This document shows positions 17,299 to 23,025 of a stretch of 33,464 nt of DNA, piece by piece. The notes below the pieces were generated by a model. It had not been told where the DNA came from, did not search any database, and saw nothing but the letters and a program-made list of their open reading frames with translations. The translations under genes were made by a program, and so were the position numbers. Numbering within the stretch: the first letter of the stretch is position 1; each line of letters begins with the position of its first letter. Source of the DNA: Clostridia bacterium (GTDB lineage: Bacteria; Bacillota; Clostridia; Christensenellales; Borkfalkiaceae). The stretch lies in contig JAGAJI010000064.1 of the NCBI GenBank assembly GCA_017626135.1, forward strand, positions 1 to 33,464. Reading direction: 5' to 3'.

Positions 17299-17560
17299 AA
17301 AAAGGACGCCTTTACGCACGATGCGTAAAGGCGTCCGTCCACGCTGTTCCACTTTACTTTAGAAAGCTACGCTTTCCCTCGTTCGCTCTTTTTTCGGCGA
17401 GCCACCGCGGAAATTACTCCGTCCTTTCAGCCTTGCAGCCATCGCGAAAACGCACTTTCTCCACCCTGTGCCCGATCGCGCTTCCAGCCTGCGACGCGAC
17501 TCTCTGTACGGGGAAAGACGGATACTCTTTTTCCGCTCGGAATCAAATTTTCATATCTGA
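17299..17560 (-). promoter_or_regulatory. T-box riboswitch (cysteine) upstream of cysE-cysS
   Basis: Reading the minus strand from about 17560: an AGAGAGTCG motif near 17495-17505 (stem I GA motif), a putative specifier TGC (Cys) at 17435-17437 followed by A, the T-box core AAGTGGAACAGCG at 17342-17354, and a terminator with a 15-bp perfect stem (GGACGCCTTTACGCA / TGCGTAAAGGCGTCC, 17304-17336) and five T residues. The T-box bulge UGGA would pair with UCCA, the acceptor end of tRNA-Cys. Uncharged tRNA-Cys should stabilise the antiterminator and turn on cysE-cysS. The rest of stem I was judged by eye only. Confidence 0.87.
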
Positions 17561-17565
17561 TTTAG

Positions 17566-17594
17566 ATTATAACATATTTATATGCAAAAAGCAA
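17566..17594 (-). promoter_or_regulatory. Promoter of the T-box-cysE-cysS operon
   Basis: Minus-strand TTGCTT (17589-17594), 17-base spacer, TATAAT (17566-17571). The start near 17559 places the whole T-box in the leader, about 310 bases before the cysE ATG. Confidence 0.88.
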
Positions 17595-17737
17595 GTGTTT
17601 CCGCTCCATAATTTTACGTCTTCTCTATGAAAAATTTTTCGGGGTTTTTTCCGCATATTTCTATCAAGTTCACACGTTTCTAAAAAAATTTTGTGAAAAA
17701 TGGAGAAAAATGGGAAAAAGTCCGTTCAAACGTTTGC

Positions 17738-17790
17738 TTTTCTTTCAATTTTGTGATAAATTATTTGTGATAATAAATTTTGAAAGGAGA
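17738..17790 (+). promoter_or_regulatory. AT-rich promoter region with a direct repeat, upstream of the DeoR-type gene
   Basis: TTTGTGATAA occurs twice about 17 bases apart (near 17750 and 17765), the second reading TTTGTGATAATAA, which could serve as an extended -10. No good -35 is present. The spaced direct repeat could be an operator for autoregulation. From 17595 to 17738 there is only AT-rich sequence with no gene. Confidence 0.4.
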
Positions 17791-17796
17791 ATAACC

Positions 17797-18555
17797 ATGA
17801 AACGCGATCGTATTACTGAAATTGCCGAACTCTTAGACAAGCGCGGCAAGTTAACCTTGAAGCAGTTGGAAGAATACTTCCCCTACGTATCTCAAATGAC
17901 ACTTCGTCGTGATTTGTTCCAGTTGGAAGAAGAAGGAAAAGTTATCCGTATCCGCGGCGGCGCTATGTCCGTACGTGAAGTGGAAAAAACCTCAGGCGGC
18001 CCCTACACGAAAAAAACGGTGTTGAACACCGATGAAAAAATCGAAATCGCACAGAAAGCGGCAGAACTCATCGACGAAGGTGCATCCATCTTCATCGACG
18101 GCGGGTCGACTGCCCTGTATCTCGTCAAAGAAATGGCGGATAAACCTTGCAATATATTCACCAACGGTCTGGAAGTCGCCAAAGCTCTGGCGCAGAAGAA
18201 GAACGTCGTGGTCAACCTTTTGGGCGGTCAGCTCATCAAGGAAAACCTCGTCACGGCTTCCTCCTTCTCCTCCCTCTACTTTACGGATACCAACTTCGAG
18301 CTTGCCATCGTCTCCGCAGCGGCGTTCACCGCCGAGAGTGGTTTCTCTTGCAGCTCCCAGGTGGAAGCGGAACTTCTTCGCGGCATTTGCAAGAAGGCAA
18401 AATTCCTGTACATGATGCTCGACAGCTCGAAGATCGGCAAAATCAAGCCCTTCACCTTCGCCCGTCCCGAGGACATCAACGTGCTTATCACGGACAGCAA
18501 CTTCCCCGCCGATCTGAAAGAAGAGTTCAAGGCGAAAGATATCGTCGTTATCTAA
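17797..18555 (+). CDS. DeoR-family transcriptional regulator
   Basis: The 252-residue protein has an N-terminal DeoR winged helix-turn-helix (residues about 5-57: RITEIAELLDKRGKLTLKQLEEYFPYVSQMTLRRDLFQLEEEGKVIRIRGGA) and a C-terminal DeoRC sensor domain (about 78-230) with the family's EKIEIAQKAAELIDEGASIFIDGGSTALYL and NIFTNGLEVAKAL segments. Members sense phosphorylated sugars or nucleoside metabolites and usually repress an adjacent catabolic operon. None is adjacent here, so the target is unknown; EF-Ts follows convergently. The ATG at 17797 is chosen because GAAAGGAGA lies just before it; the in-frame extension to 17710 covers promoter-like DNA. It ends in two strong hairpins. Confidence 0.9.
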   Translation: MKRDRITEIAELLDKRGKLTLKQLEEYFPYVSQMTLRRDLFQLEEEGKVIRIRGGAMSVREVEKTSGGPYTKKTVLNTDEKIEIAQKAAELIDEGASIFIDGGSTALYLVKEMADKPCNIFTNGLEVAKALAQKKNVVVNLLGGQLIKENLVTASSFSSLYFTDTNFELAIVSAAAFTAESGFSCSSQVEAELLRGICKKAKFLYMMLDSSKIGKIKPFTFARPEDINVLITDSNFPADLKEEFKAKDIVVI

Positions 18556-18596
18556 GCGACAAAACTGCTATCCGATTCCCATGAAATCAAACGAAA

Positions 18597-18628
18597 GCCG
18601 CCCGTAAGGCATCTGCCTTACGGGCGGC
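18597..18628. terminator. GC-rich hairpin after the DeoR-type gene
   Basis: A perfect 15-bp stem (GCCGCCCGTAAGGCA / TGCCTTACGGGCGGC) with a two-base spacer. There is no T-run, so on its own it is a 3' stabilising hairpin or a backup for the terminator just beyond. Confidence 0.6.
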
Positions 18629-18634
18629 TTCAAC

Positions 18635-18666
18635 AAAAACCGCGCGGACACTTCCGCGCGGTTTTT
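18635..18666. terminator. Bidirectional terminator between the DeoR-type gene and tsf
   Basis: AAAAACCGCGCGGA and TCCGCGCGGTTTTT form the stem; T-runs follow on both strands. It ends the + strand regulator and the - strand rpsB-tsf unit. Confidence 0.92.
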
Positions 18667-18682
18667 ATCTTTTGGATAAGAC

Positions 18683-19585
18683 TTAGTTCTTCATTGCCGC
18701 AACTTGCTTTGCAACTTCTTCGCTAAGATCTTCGCTCTTCTTTTCAAGACCTTCGCCCATGACGTAGAACGCAAACTTGTTGATGGAGGTGTTCGCACCT
18801 TTCAGAAGTTCTGCAATCTTCTTGGAGTCGTCTTTGATAAAGGGCTGTTCTACGAGACAGTTTTCTTCGTAGTATTTCTTGATTCTGCCGAGCACCATCT
18901 TTTCTGCGATTGCTTCGGGCTTGCCTTCGTTCATCGCCTGCTGTTTCAAAACTTCCTTTTCTCTTGCAAGGGTTTCTTCGGAAACTTCTTCCTTGGTCAG
19001 ATAAGCGGGTTTCGTGAACGCGATCTGAAGGGTCACGTCGTGTGCAACTTCCTTCGCCGCTTCCGTAGCTTCGCCTGCCATGTCGAGGAGAACGCCGATC
19101 TTGCCGCCGAGGTGAATGTAGCTTTCCAAGAATCCTTTGGAAACGTATCTTTCAAATCTTCTCACGGCGATCTTTTCACCGATCACGGCGATCTTCGCTT
19201 TGAGGTATTCTTCTACGGTGCATTCGTTGCCTTCATCCACGATCGTGCAAGGGAGAAGTTCTTCTACGCTTGCAGGATTTGCTTTCATGATCACTTTTGC
19301 GATTTCGTGCGCGATCTGGGAGAAGAGAGGCCCCTTTGCAACGAAATCGGATTCGCAGTTGAGTTCGATCATCACGCCGACGTTGCCTTCAATGTGGCAA
19401 GCAACGATACCTTCCGCTGCAATACGGGAAGCTTTCTTTTCTGCCTTTGCGATCCCTCTTTCACGAAGAAGGTCAGCGGCTTTGCTCATGTCGCCGTCAG
19501 CGTCCGTCAATGCTTTCTTGCAGTCCATTACGCCTGCGCCCGTTCTTTCGCGGAGCGCCATTACGTCTTTAGCTGTAAATGCCAT
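18683..19585 (-). CDS. tsf: Translation elongation factor Ts
   Basis: EF-Ts is the guanine-nucleotide exchange factor for EF-Tu. The 300-residue protein begins AFTAKDVMALRERTGAGVMDCKKAL, the conserved N-terminal UBA-like domain with the RTGAGVMDCKKAL signature. It continues with the IELNCESDFVAKGPLF core, VLLDMAGEATEAAKEVAHDVTLQIAF, and the C-terminal GRIKKYYEENCLVEQPFIKDD region. Length fits the family. GGAGAAAATAATT precedes the ATG. It is downstream of rpsB with a 67-base spacer containing a hairpin, and shares a terminator with the convergent DeoR-type gene. Its codon choice (CGT, TCT, GGT rich) is that of a highly expressed gene. Confidence 0.98.
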   Translation of the reverse strand: MAFTAKDVMALRERTGAGVMDCKKALTDADGDMSKAADLLRERGIAKAEKKASRIAAEGIVACHIEGNVGVMIELNCESDFVAKGPLFSQIAHEIAKVIMKANPASVEELLPCTIVDEGNECTVEEYLKAKIAVIGEKIAVRRFERYVSKGFLESYIHLGGKIGVLLDMAGEATEAAKEVAHDVTLQIAFTKPAYLTKEEVSEETLAREKEVLKQQAMNEGKPEAIAEKMVLGRIKKYYEENCLVEQPFIKDDSKKIAELLKGANTSINKFAFYVMGEGLEKKSEDLSEEVAKQVAAMKN

Positions 19586-19617
19586 AATTATTTTCTCCTT
19601 ATATATTTTTCTTGGAA

Positions 19618-19642
19618 GGAACGGGCGAGAACCGCCCGTTCC
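19618..19642 (-). promoter_or_regulatory. Hairpin in the rpsB-tsf spacer
   Basis: GGAACGGGC and GCCCGTTCC form a 9-bp perfect stem with a seven-base loop, right after the rpsB stop. On the minus strand only TTCC follows, so it is not a full terminator; it may attenuate or process the transcript and set the S2:EF-Ts ratio. Confidence 0.6.
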
Positions 19643-19652
19643 TAAAATTCAA

Positions 19653-20408
19653 TTATTCAGCGGCAACGACTTCTTCGATGTCTTTTGCTTCTGCTGCGTC
19701 TACTTCGGGAACAACGAGCGCTTCTTCACCCTGGTTCGCTTCGATAACTGCGTTTGCAATTACGGAAGAGATGAGTTTGATCGCGCGGATTGCGTCGTCG
19801 TTACCGGGGATCACGTAATCGATTTCATCGGGATCGCAGTTGGTATCGGTGATCGCGACGATCTTGATGCCGAGCTTTCTCGCTTCCTTGATGGCGATGT
19901 CTTCGTTATGAGGGTCAACGACGAACATAACGCCGGGCATGGATTTCATGTTCTTGATACCGTTGAGGTTGGTCTGCAACTTTTCCATTTCCTTCTTGAG
20001 CAAGATAACTTCTTTCTTGGGAAGGTTGTCAAAGTCGCCGTTTGCTTCCATTGCTTCCAACTTTTCGAGATATTCCACACGGCTTCTCATCGTCTTGAAG
20101 TTGGTAAGGCAACCGCCAAGCCAACGGCTGTTCACGTAGTACTGACCGCAACGTTCCGCTTCTTCTTTGATCGCGTCCTGCGCCTGTTTCTTCGTACCGA
20201 CGAAAAGCACGGACTTGCCTGCTTTTACGCTTTCGCAAACGAATGCGTACGCTTCTTCAATCAAGTTTGCCGTGATCTGCAAGTCGATGATGTGAATGTC
20301 GTTTCTTGCGGCGAAGATGTACTTCTTCATTTTGGGGTTCCACTTTCTGGTCTGATGACCGAAGTGAACGCCTGCTTCCAAGAGCTGCTTCATAGTAATA
20401 ACTGCCAT
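19653..20408 (-). CDS. rpsB: 30S ribosomal protein S2
   Basis: S2 binds the 30S subunit near the S1 site. The 251-residue protein begins [32 protein letters not shown] and carries the signatures [14 protein letters not shown] (about 68-81), [16 protein letters not shown] and [37 protein letters not shown]. The acidic, alanine-rich C-terminal tail is typical. AACGGAGG precedes the ATG. It leads the rpsB-tsf unit with a long leader of about 115 bases. Confidence 0.98.
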   Translation of the reverse strand: MAVITMKQLLEAGVHFGHQTRKWNPKMKKYIFAARNDIHIIDLQITANLIEEAYAFVCESVKAGKSVLFVGTKKQAQDAIKEEAERCGQYYVNSRWLGGCLTNFKTMRSRVEYLEKLEAMEANGDFDNLPKKEVILLKKEMEKLQTNLNGIKNMKSMPGVMFVVDPHNEDIAIKEARKLGIKIVAITDTNCDPDEIDYVIPGNDDAIRAIKLISSVIANAVIEANQGEEALVVPEVDAAEAKDIEEVVAAE

Positions 20409-20522
20409 AATTCAAACCTCCGTTTTTTCCTCCCCGCCCTGTGTTGGCTCGTAACAACGTCCGCATGAAACAAGAATTTACGGACACGGATTACGCACAA
20501 GGAGCGAGTGTGAATTTTCAGC
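20409..20522 (-). promoter_or_regulatory. 5' leader of rpsB
   Basis: About 114 transcribed but untranslated bases. A GTCCG...CGGAC stem around a loop of roughly 17 bases (near 20455-20482) is visible. S2 leaders can be autoregulatory in some bacteria, but I do not recognise a known leader class here. Confidence 0.4.
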
Positions 20523-20528
20523 TTTTCT

Positions 20529-20557
20529 ATTTTACCATATAGGACGAGCCTTGGCAA
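20529..20557 (-). promoter_or_regulatory. Promoter of rpsB-tsf
   Basis: Minus-strand TTGCCA (20552-20557), 17-base spacer, TAAAAT (20529-20534). Confidence 0.75.
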
Positions 20558-20609
20558 GTCATTTTACATGATTTTTGAAGATTTTTTTGGATTTTTTGAA
20601 CTTTTTTCA

Positions 20610-20760
20610 TCATTCCCCCACGGGGAACACCCTGTCGGAAGTCCGAGGACTTGGCTCCATGTGTTTTGCAAAGACGGCGCCTTTGGTGGGATTAACCCTC
20701 TTTTTACGTAGACGTTAAACGTGACAAAGGACCGACGAAATTCTCGTCAGTCCTTTTTTT
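20610..20760 (+). ncRNA. Candidate small RNA of unknown class
   Basis: No reading frame is present between the rpsB promoter and the AT-rich patch, yet the segment is GC-richer than its flanks. It has a hairpin AAGTCC-GA-GGACTT (about 20639-20652), a short ACG/CGT hairpin, and ends in a strong + strand terminator. A + strand transcript of about 150 bases is plausible. I checked it by eye against 6S, SRP and tmRNA features and could not assign it. No convincing promoter was found upstream. Part resembles a degraded copy of the family A hairpin repeat (GGAAGTCC-GGAACT-type), so it may only be repeat debris. Confidence 0.3.
20726..20760. terminator. Terminator at the edge of the AT-rich patch
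   Basis: AAAGGAC-C-GACGA and TCGTC-A-GTCCTTT form a 12-bp stem with one mismatch, followed by seven T residues on the + strand. On the minus strand it is followed by a short T-run and could also end the toxin-like/partner transcript. Confidence 0.75.
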
Positions 20761-20848
20761 GCATACTTTACATCTCTACAATTTCCTTTTAGAAGTATAG
20801 TAGAATTTTCTTTCATGAAAGAAAAAGTGATTTTATGAAAATCCGAAT

Positions 20849-21091
20849 TTAATCATCAAAATATACGTCGTCTATAACGTCCATAAACAAATGACCTTTG
20901 ATTAAAAAATTGTTTAAAAATTCATCAAAAGAATTATAATTCGCTAAGGTTTTTCCGCAAGAATAGATTTCAATACTTTCCCCCGAAGGTTGCATCACAA
21001 ACGAAAAATCCTCATAGCGAAGGGTTACTTCATTTTGATTTCTCATTTCTTCTTTAATCCATGATAAGAACTCTTCATTATTCAATTCCAT
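20849..21091 (-). CDS. Small acidic protein, putative immunity/antitoxin partner
   Basis: The 80-residue acidic protein (MELNNEEFLSWIKEEMRNQ...) has no named domain that I can assign. It ends in a strongly acidic DVIDDVYFDD and contains a YNSFDEFLNNFLIKG helix. It begins two bases after the stop of the basic protein upstream, with AAAAGGAG before its ATG. An acidic small protein directly behind a small basic nuclease-like protein is the usual order of toxin-immunity pairs, which is the only reason for the suggestion. I chose the ATG at 21091; a longer in-frame start at 21310 would run through the upstream gene. Its DNA is AT-rich, unlike the flanking housekeeping genes. The function is inference. 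Confidence 0.6.
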   Translation of the reverse strand: MELNNEEFLSWIKEEMRNQNEVTLRYEDFSFVMQPSGESIEIYSCGKTLANYNSFDEFLNNFLIKGHLFMDVIDDVYFDD

Positions 21092-21092
21092 G

Positions 21093-21404
21093 CTATAAAA
21101 ATCTCCTTTTATTTCTTGCTTTTCCGAATTCAGCTTTTTCTTGCTTATTCGGCTTTCTGGGCACTTTTGCTCTTTGTCTGCCCTTCCAATCATGAATATG
21201 ATCGTACGGACGATGTGCGTCTGCAGTATCCATATCCTTATATACCCAACCATCATCGCCAAACTTTCTCCTGGAGCGAAATGCTCCCGTTTCAGCGTTA
21301 TAAGTATCAACGTAAGAGTTTGCTATCCACTTTGTCGGTTTATGCTGTTTATCTGTTTTAGGAAAGTTTTTCCCGTGAAAAAATTGTTTATAAGGTTTAT
21401 TCAT
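21093..21404 (-). CDS. Small basic protein resembling the C-terminal nuclease domain of polymorphic toxins
   Basis: The 103-residue, very basic protein has a central stretch RRKFGDDGWVYKDMDTADAH (about 45-64) followed by RPYDHIHDWKGR (about 65-76). The pattern R-x-F/Y-x-x-x-G...D-x-D-x-x-x-x-H...H-x-H-x-W resembles the small RNase-like domain found at the ends of some phage-associated and polymorphic toxin proteins (type-50-like, BECR fold). Here it has no delivery or capsid domain and is a complete gene: AAAGGAGGTGAT lies ideally before ATG 21404. There is no signal peptide, so it would act inside the cell. The adjoining acidic gene may neutralise it. It lies in the AT-rich patch divergent from a WYL-like regulator. 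The resemblance is from memory of the motif and needs profile comparison; it may instead be an unrelated phage-derived protein. Confidence 0.6.
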   Translation of the reverse strand: MNKPYKQFFHGKNFPKTDKQHKPTKWIANSYVDTYNAETGAFRSRRKFGDDGWVYKDMDTADAHRPYDHIHDWKGRQRAKVPRKPNKQEKAEFGKARNKRRFL

Positions 21405-21468
21405 TATTATATCACCTCCTTTATCATTAGTCAAGGAAAATTGCGCGCATAAACTTCCTTGCCTTCAT

Positions 21469-21477
21469 ATTATATCA
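21469..21477 (-). promoter_or_regulatory. Extended -10 promoter of the toxin-like/partner pair
   Basis: Minus-strand TGATATAAT (21469-21477) is an extended -10 with a poor -35. The leader is about 58 bases to the ATG at 21404. Confidence 0.6.
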
Positions 21478-21539
21478 TAATTTAGCAATAAAGAAAAGCT
21501 ATTTTGAAAAATATTTGTCTTCCCTATTCTGCACTATTA

Positions 21540-21602
21540 GGTAGACAATTTAATATATTTTTACTATAAATACTTGACTTTTAAGTAGACACTTTGTATA
21601 AT
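21540..21602 (+). promoter_or_regulatory. Promoter of the WYL-like gene, with a repeated GTAGACA element
   Basis: TTGACT (21574-21579), 17-base spacer, TATAAT (21597-21602). AGGTAGACAATTTAATATA near 21539 and AAGTAGACACTTTGTATA near 21583 share a GTAGACA-NTTT-NTATA pattern. The second copy sits in the promoter spacer, as expected for an operator of the divergent region. Confidence 0.7.
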
Positions 21603-21624
21603 ATAACTAAAGGAGAATTTATTT

Positions 21625-22380
21625 ATGGTAGATAAAATCAAAATAAAAGTATCGTCTTTCGTGGCAAATATATTAGAAAACGATGCTTTGCGTTTTGGGT
21701 TTATGAAAAACGGAAAATCAAACAAAAACGCATTACTAAATAAACTTATTCCAACGCTTGTGGAAGTTAGGAAAGCACGACGGAATGAAATTGAAGATAT
21801 TCTGAAAAATGAATACAATAGAGATGATAGCGAAAATATCTATAACGCCGTTAATACAGTTATTGATAGAGTATATTTTGACGACGAAGAATTAAATATA
21901 TTAGACGAATATATTTGGATTAGACCATCCAAAGAAGTAATGAGCACTTACGATGAAATAGAAACAAGCGAAACGCTTATAACGGCGCAAGAAATTCCGG
22001 TTTATATCCGTGGTCTTTTGAATGAATATTCTCGTTTACCGCAATATAAAAGAGAAATGCTTGTTTTTGATAAAGAATTAGATATTTTTGATACTGCTTG
22101 CGGTTTACACCATATCCTGCATTTCAAAGATAAAGAAACGGGCGATAGATATAAAGCTTTTGCTTTTAATTATTATTACGGATATTTATACGGCCAAACA
22201 AATTATTGTATTATATACGATTTAAGCGATACAACAATAAAAGCCATACCTCTATATCGAATACAAGATATTTATATGATTAAACAAAAATATAAGCCAA
22301 GCGAACGATTGATTGAACGGTTACAAGAATATACCGATAATTGCAACTTTGAAAGGGAAATAAGCGTGGAGGCGAAATAA
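21625..22380 (+). CDS. WYL-like ligand-sensing transcriptional regulator
   Basis: In this 251-residue protein, residues about 1-70 (KIKIKVSSFVANILENDALRFGFMKNGKSNKNALLNKLIPTL) look like a ribbon-helix-helix or similar small DNA-binding unit. Residues about 150-245 resemble a WYL sensor domain: LHHILHFKDKETGDRYKAFAFNYYYGYLYGQTNYCIIYDLSDTTIKAIPLYRIQDIYMI has the usual P/Y...Y-G...Y-x-I-Y...Y-R-I layout. WYL proteins bind nucleic-acid-type ligands and often control defence or DNA-damage genes. AAAGGAG precedes the ATG at 21625. It is divergent from the toxin-like pair and is probably its regulator and its own; that is inference. Very AT-rich compared with genes outside 20.8-22.5 kb, a sign of transfer. 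Confidence 0.6.
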   Translation: MVDKIKIKVSSFVANILENDALRFGFMKNGKSNKNALLNKLIPTLVEVRKARRNEIEDILKNEYNRDDSENIYNAVNTVIDRVYFDDEELNILDEYIWIRPSKEVMSTYDEIETSETLITAQEIPVYIRGLLNEYSRLPQYKREMLVFDKELDIFDTACGLHHILHFKDKETGDRYKAFAFNYYYGYLYGQTNYCIIYDLSDTTIKAIPLYRIQDIYMIKQKYKPSERLIERLQEYTDNCNFEREISVEAK

Positions 22381-22381
22381 A

Positions 22382-22513
22382 ATGTTTTTTAATAAGAAAA
22401 AAAAGAAAAACGGGTACGTAAAAGCAAAAACCCCCGATGCGCAAAAACGACAAAAAGCGGCAATCGCCTCCTATTACGCAAAAAAAAGAGAAACAACCAA
22501 AAAACAAAAATAA
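22382..22513 (+). CDS. 43-residue lysine-rich peptide
   Basis: A short frame starting one base after the WYL-like stop (GAAATAAAATG), with GGAGG about 11 bases before the ATG. It encodes MFFNKKKKKNGYVKAKTP... and ends TTKKQK; over a third of residues are Lys or Arg. The position and ribosome site suggest translation coupled to the WYL-like gene. It resembles no family I know; a small nucleic-acid-binding protein is possible. Sequence composition alone is low-complexity, so it could be fortuitous. Confidence 0.5.
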   Translation: MFFNKKKKKNGYVKAKTPDAQKRQKAAIASYYAKKRETTKKQK

Positions 22514-22548
22514 AGCTATCCGTAGCGCAAAATGCTACGGATAGCTTT
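22512..22548. terminator. Terminator between the AT-rich patch and trxA
   Basis: A perfect 15-bp stem (AAAGCTATCCGTAGC / GCTACGGATAGCTTT) with a seven-base loop. The minus strand continues into a T-rich stretch, so it best serves trxA; it also closes the + strand WYL-like unit. It starts on the stop codon of the small peptide. Confidence 0.85.
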
Positions 22549-22671
22549 ACCTTATAAGAAACTCTTTCTAAAAACCTGTTATTTTGTTAAATATTTTTGT
22601 GCAATTTCCCCCAAGAACTCTTAACTAAAGTTTGCCGAACTTTTGGGGCACAACAATTCGGCTCCGTTTTT

Positions 22672-22995
22672 TTACAGATTCTTTTCTACGAATTCTTCGA
22701 GCATCGCCTGCGGCTTGAATCCCAAGCTGTTGTCCACGGGCTTGCCGCCCTTGAACGCGATGATATTCGGAATGCTCGTGATGCCGTACTTGATCGCCGC
22801 GGGTTCGCTGTCCTCTTCGTCGACGTCAATCTTCACGAACACCGCCTCGTCCTCGTATTTGTCGGAAAGTTCCTCAAACACGGGCGCCAACATTCTGCAA
22901 GGGCCACACCAGCTTGCCCAAAAATCACAATACACAGTCTTGTCCGTGCTGCCGATGAGTTCTTCCAAACCTGCCGCATTTACGTATTTTACCAT
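22672..22995 (-). CDS. trxA: Thioredoxin
   Basis: A 107-residue cytosolic disulfide reductase. The active site [12 protein letters not shown] has cysteines at about 30 and 33, and the cis-proline loop [12 protein letters not shown] is intact. Length and start (AAGGAG before the ATG) are standard. It sits 30 bases after hisS on the same strand and is probably co-transcribed with it. No thioredoxin reductase lies in the window. Confidence 0.97.
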   Translation of the reverse strand: MVKYVNAAGLEELIGSTDKTVYCDFWASWCGPCRMLAPVFEELSDKYEDEAVFVKIDVDEEDSEPAAIKYGITSIPNIIAFKGGKPVDNSLGFKPQAMLEEFVEKNL

Positions 22996-23025
22996 AATTT
23001 TTTCTCCTTAATTTTAGTATTTCAT

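Noticed and set aside
20610..20760. 6S RNA, SRP RNA or a riboswitch
   Set aside because: I could not find the central bubble of 6S, the SRP GGAAG-type core or a known aptamer; it is listed only as an unclassified candidate.
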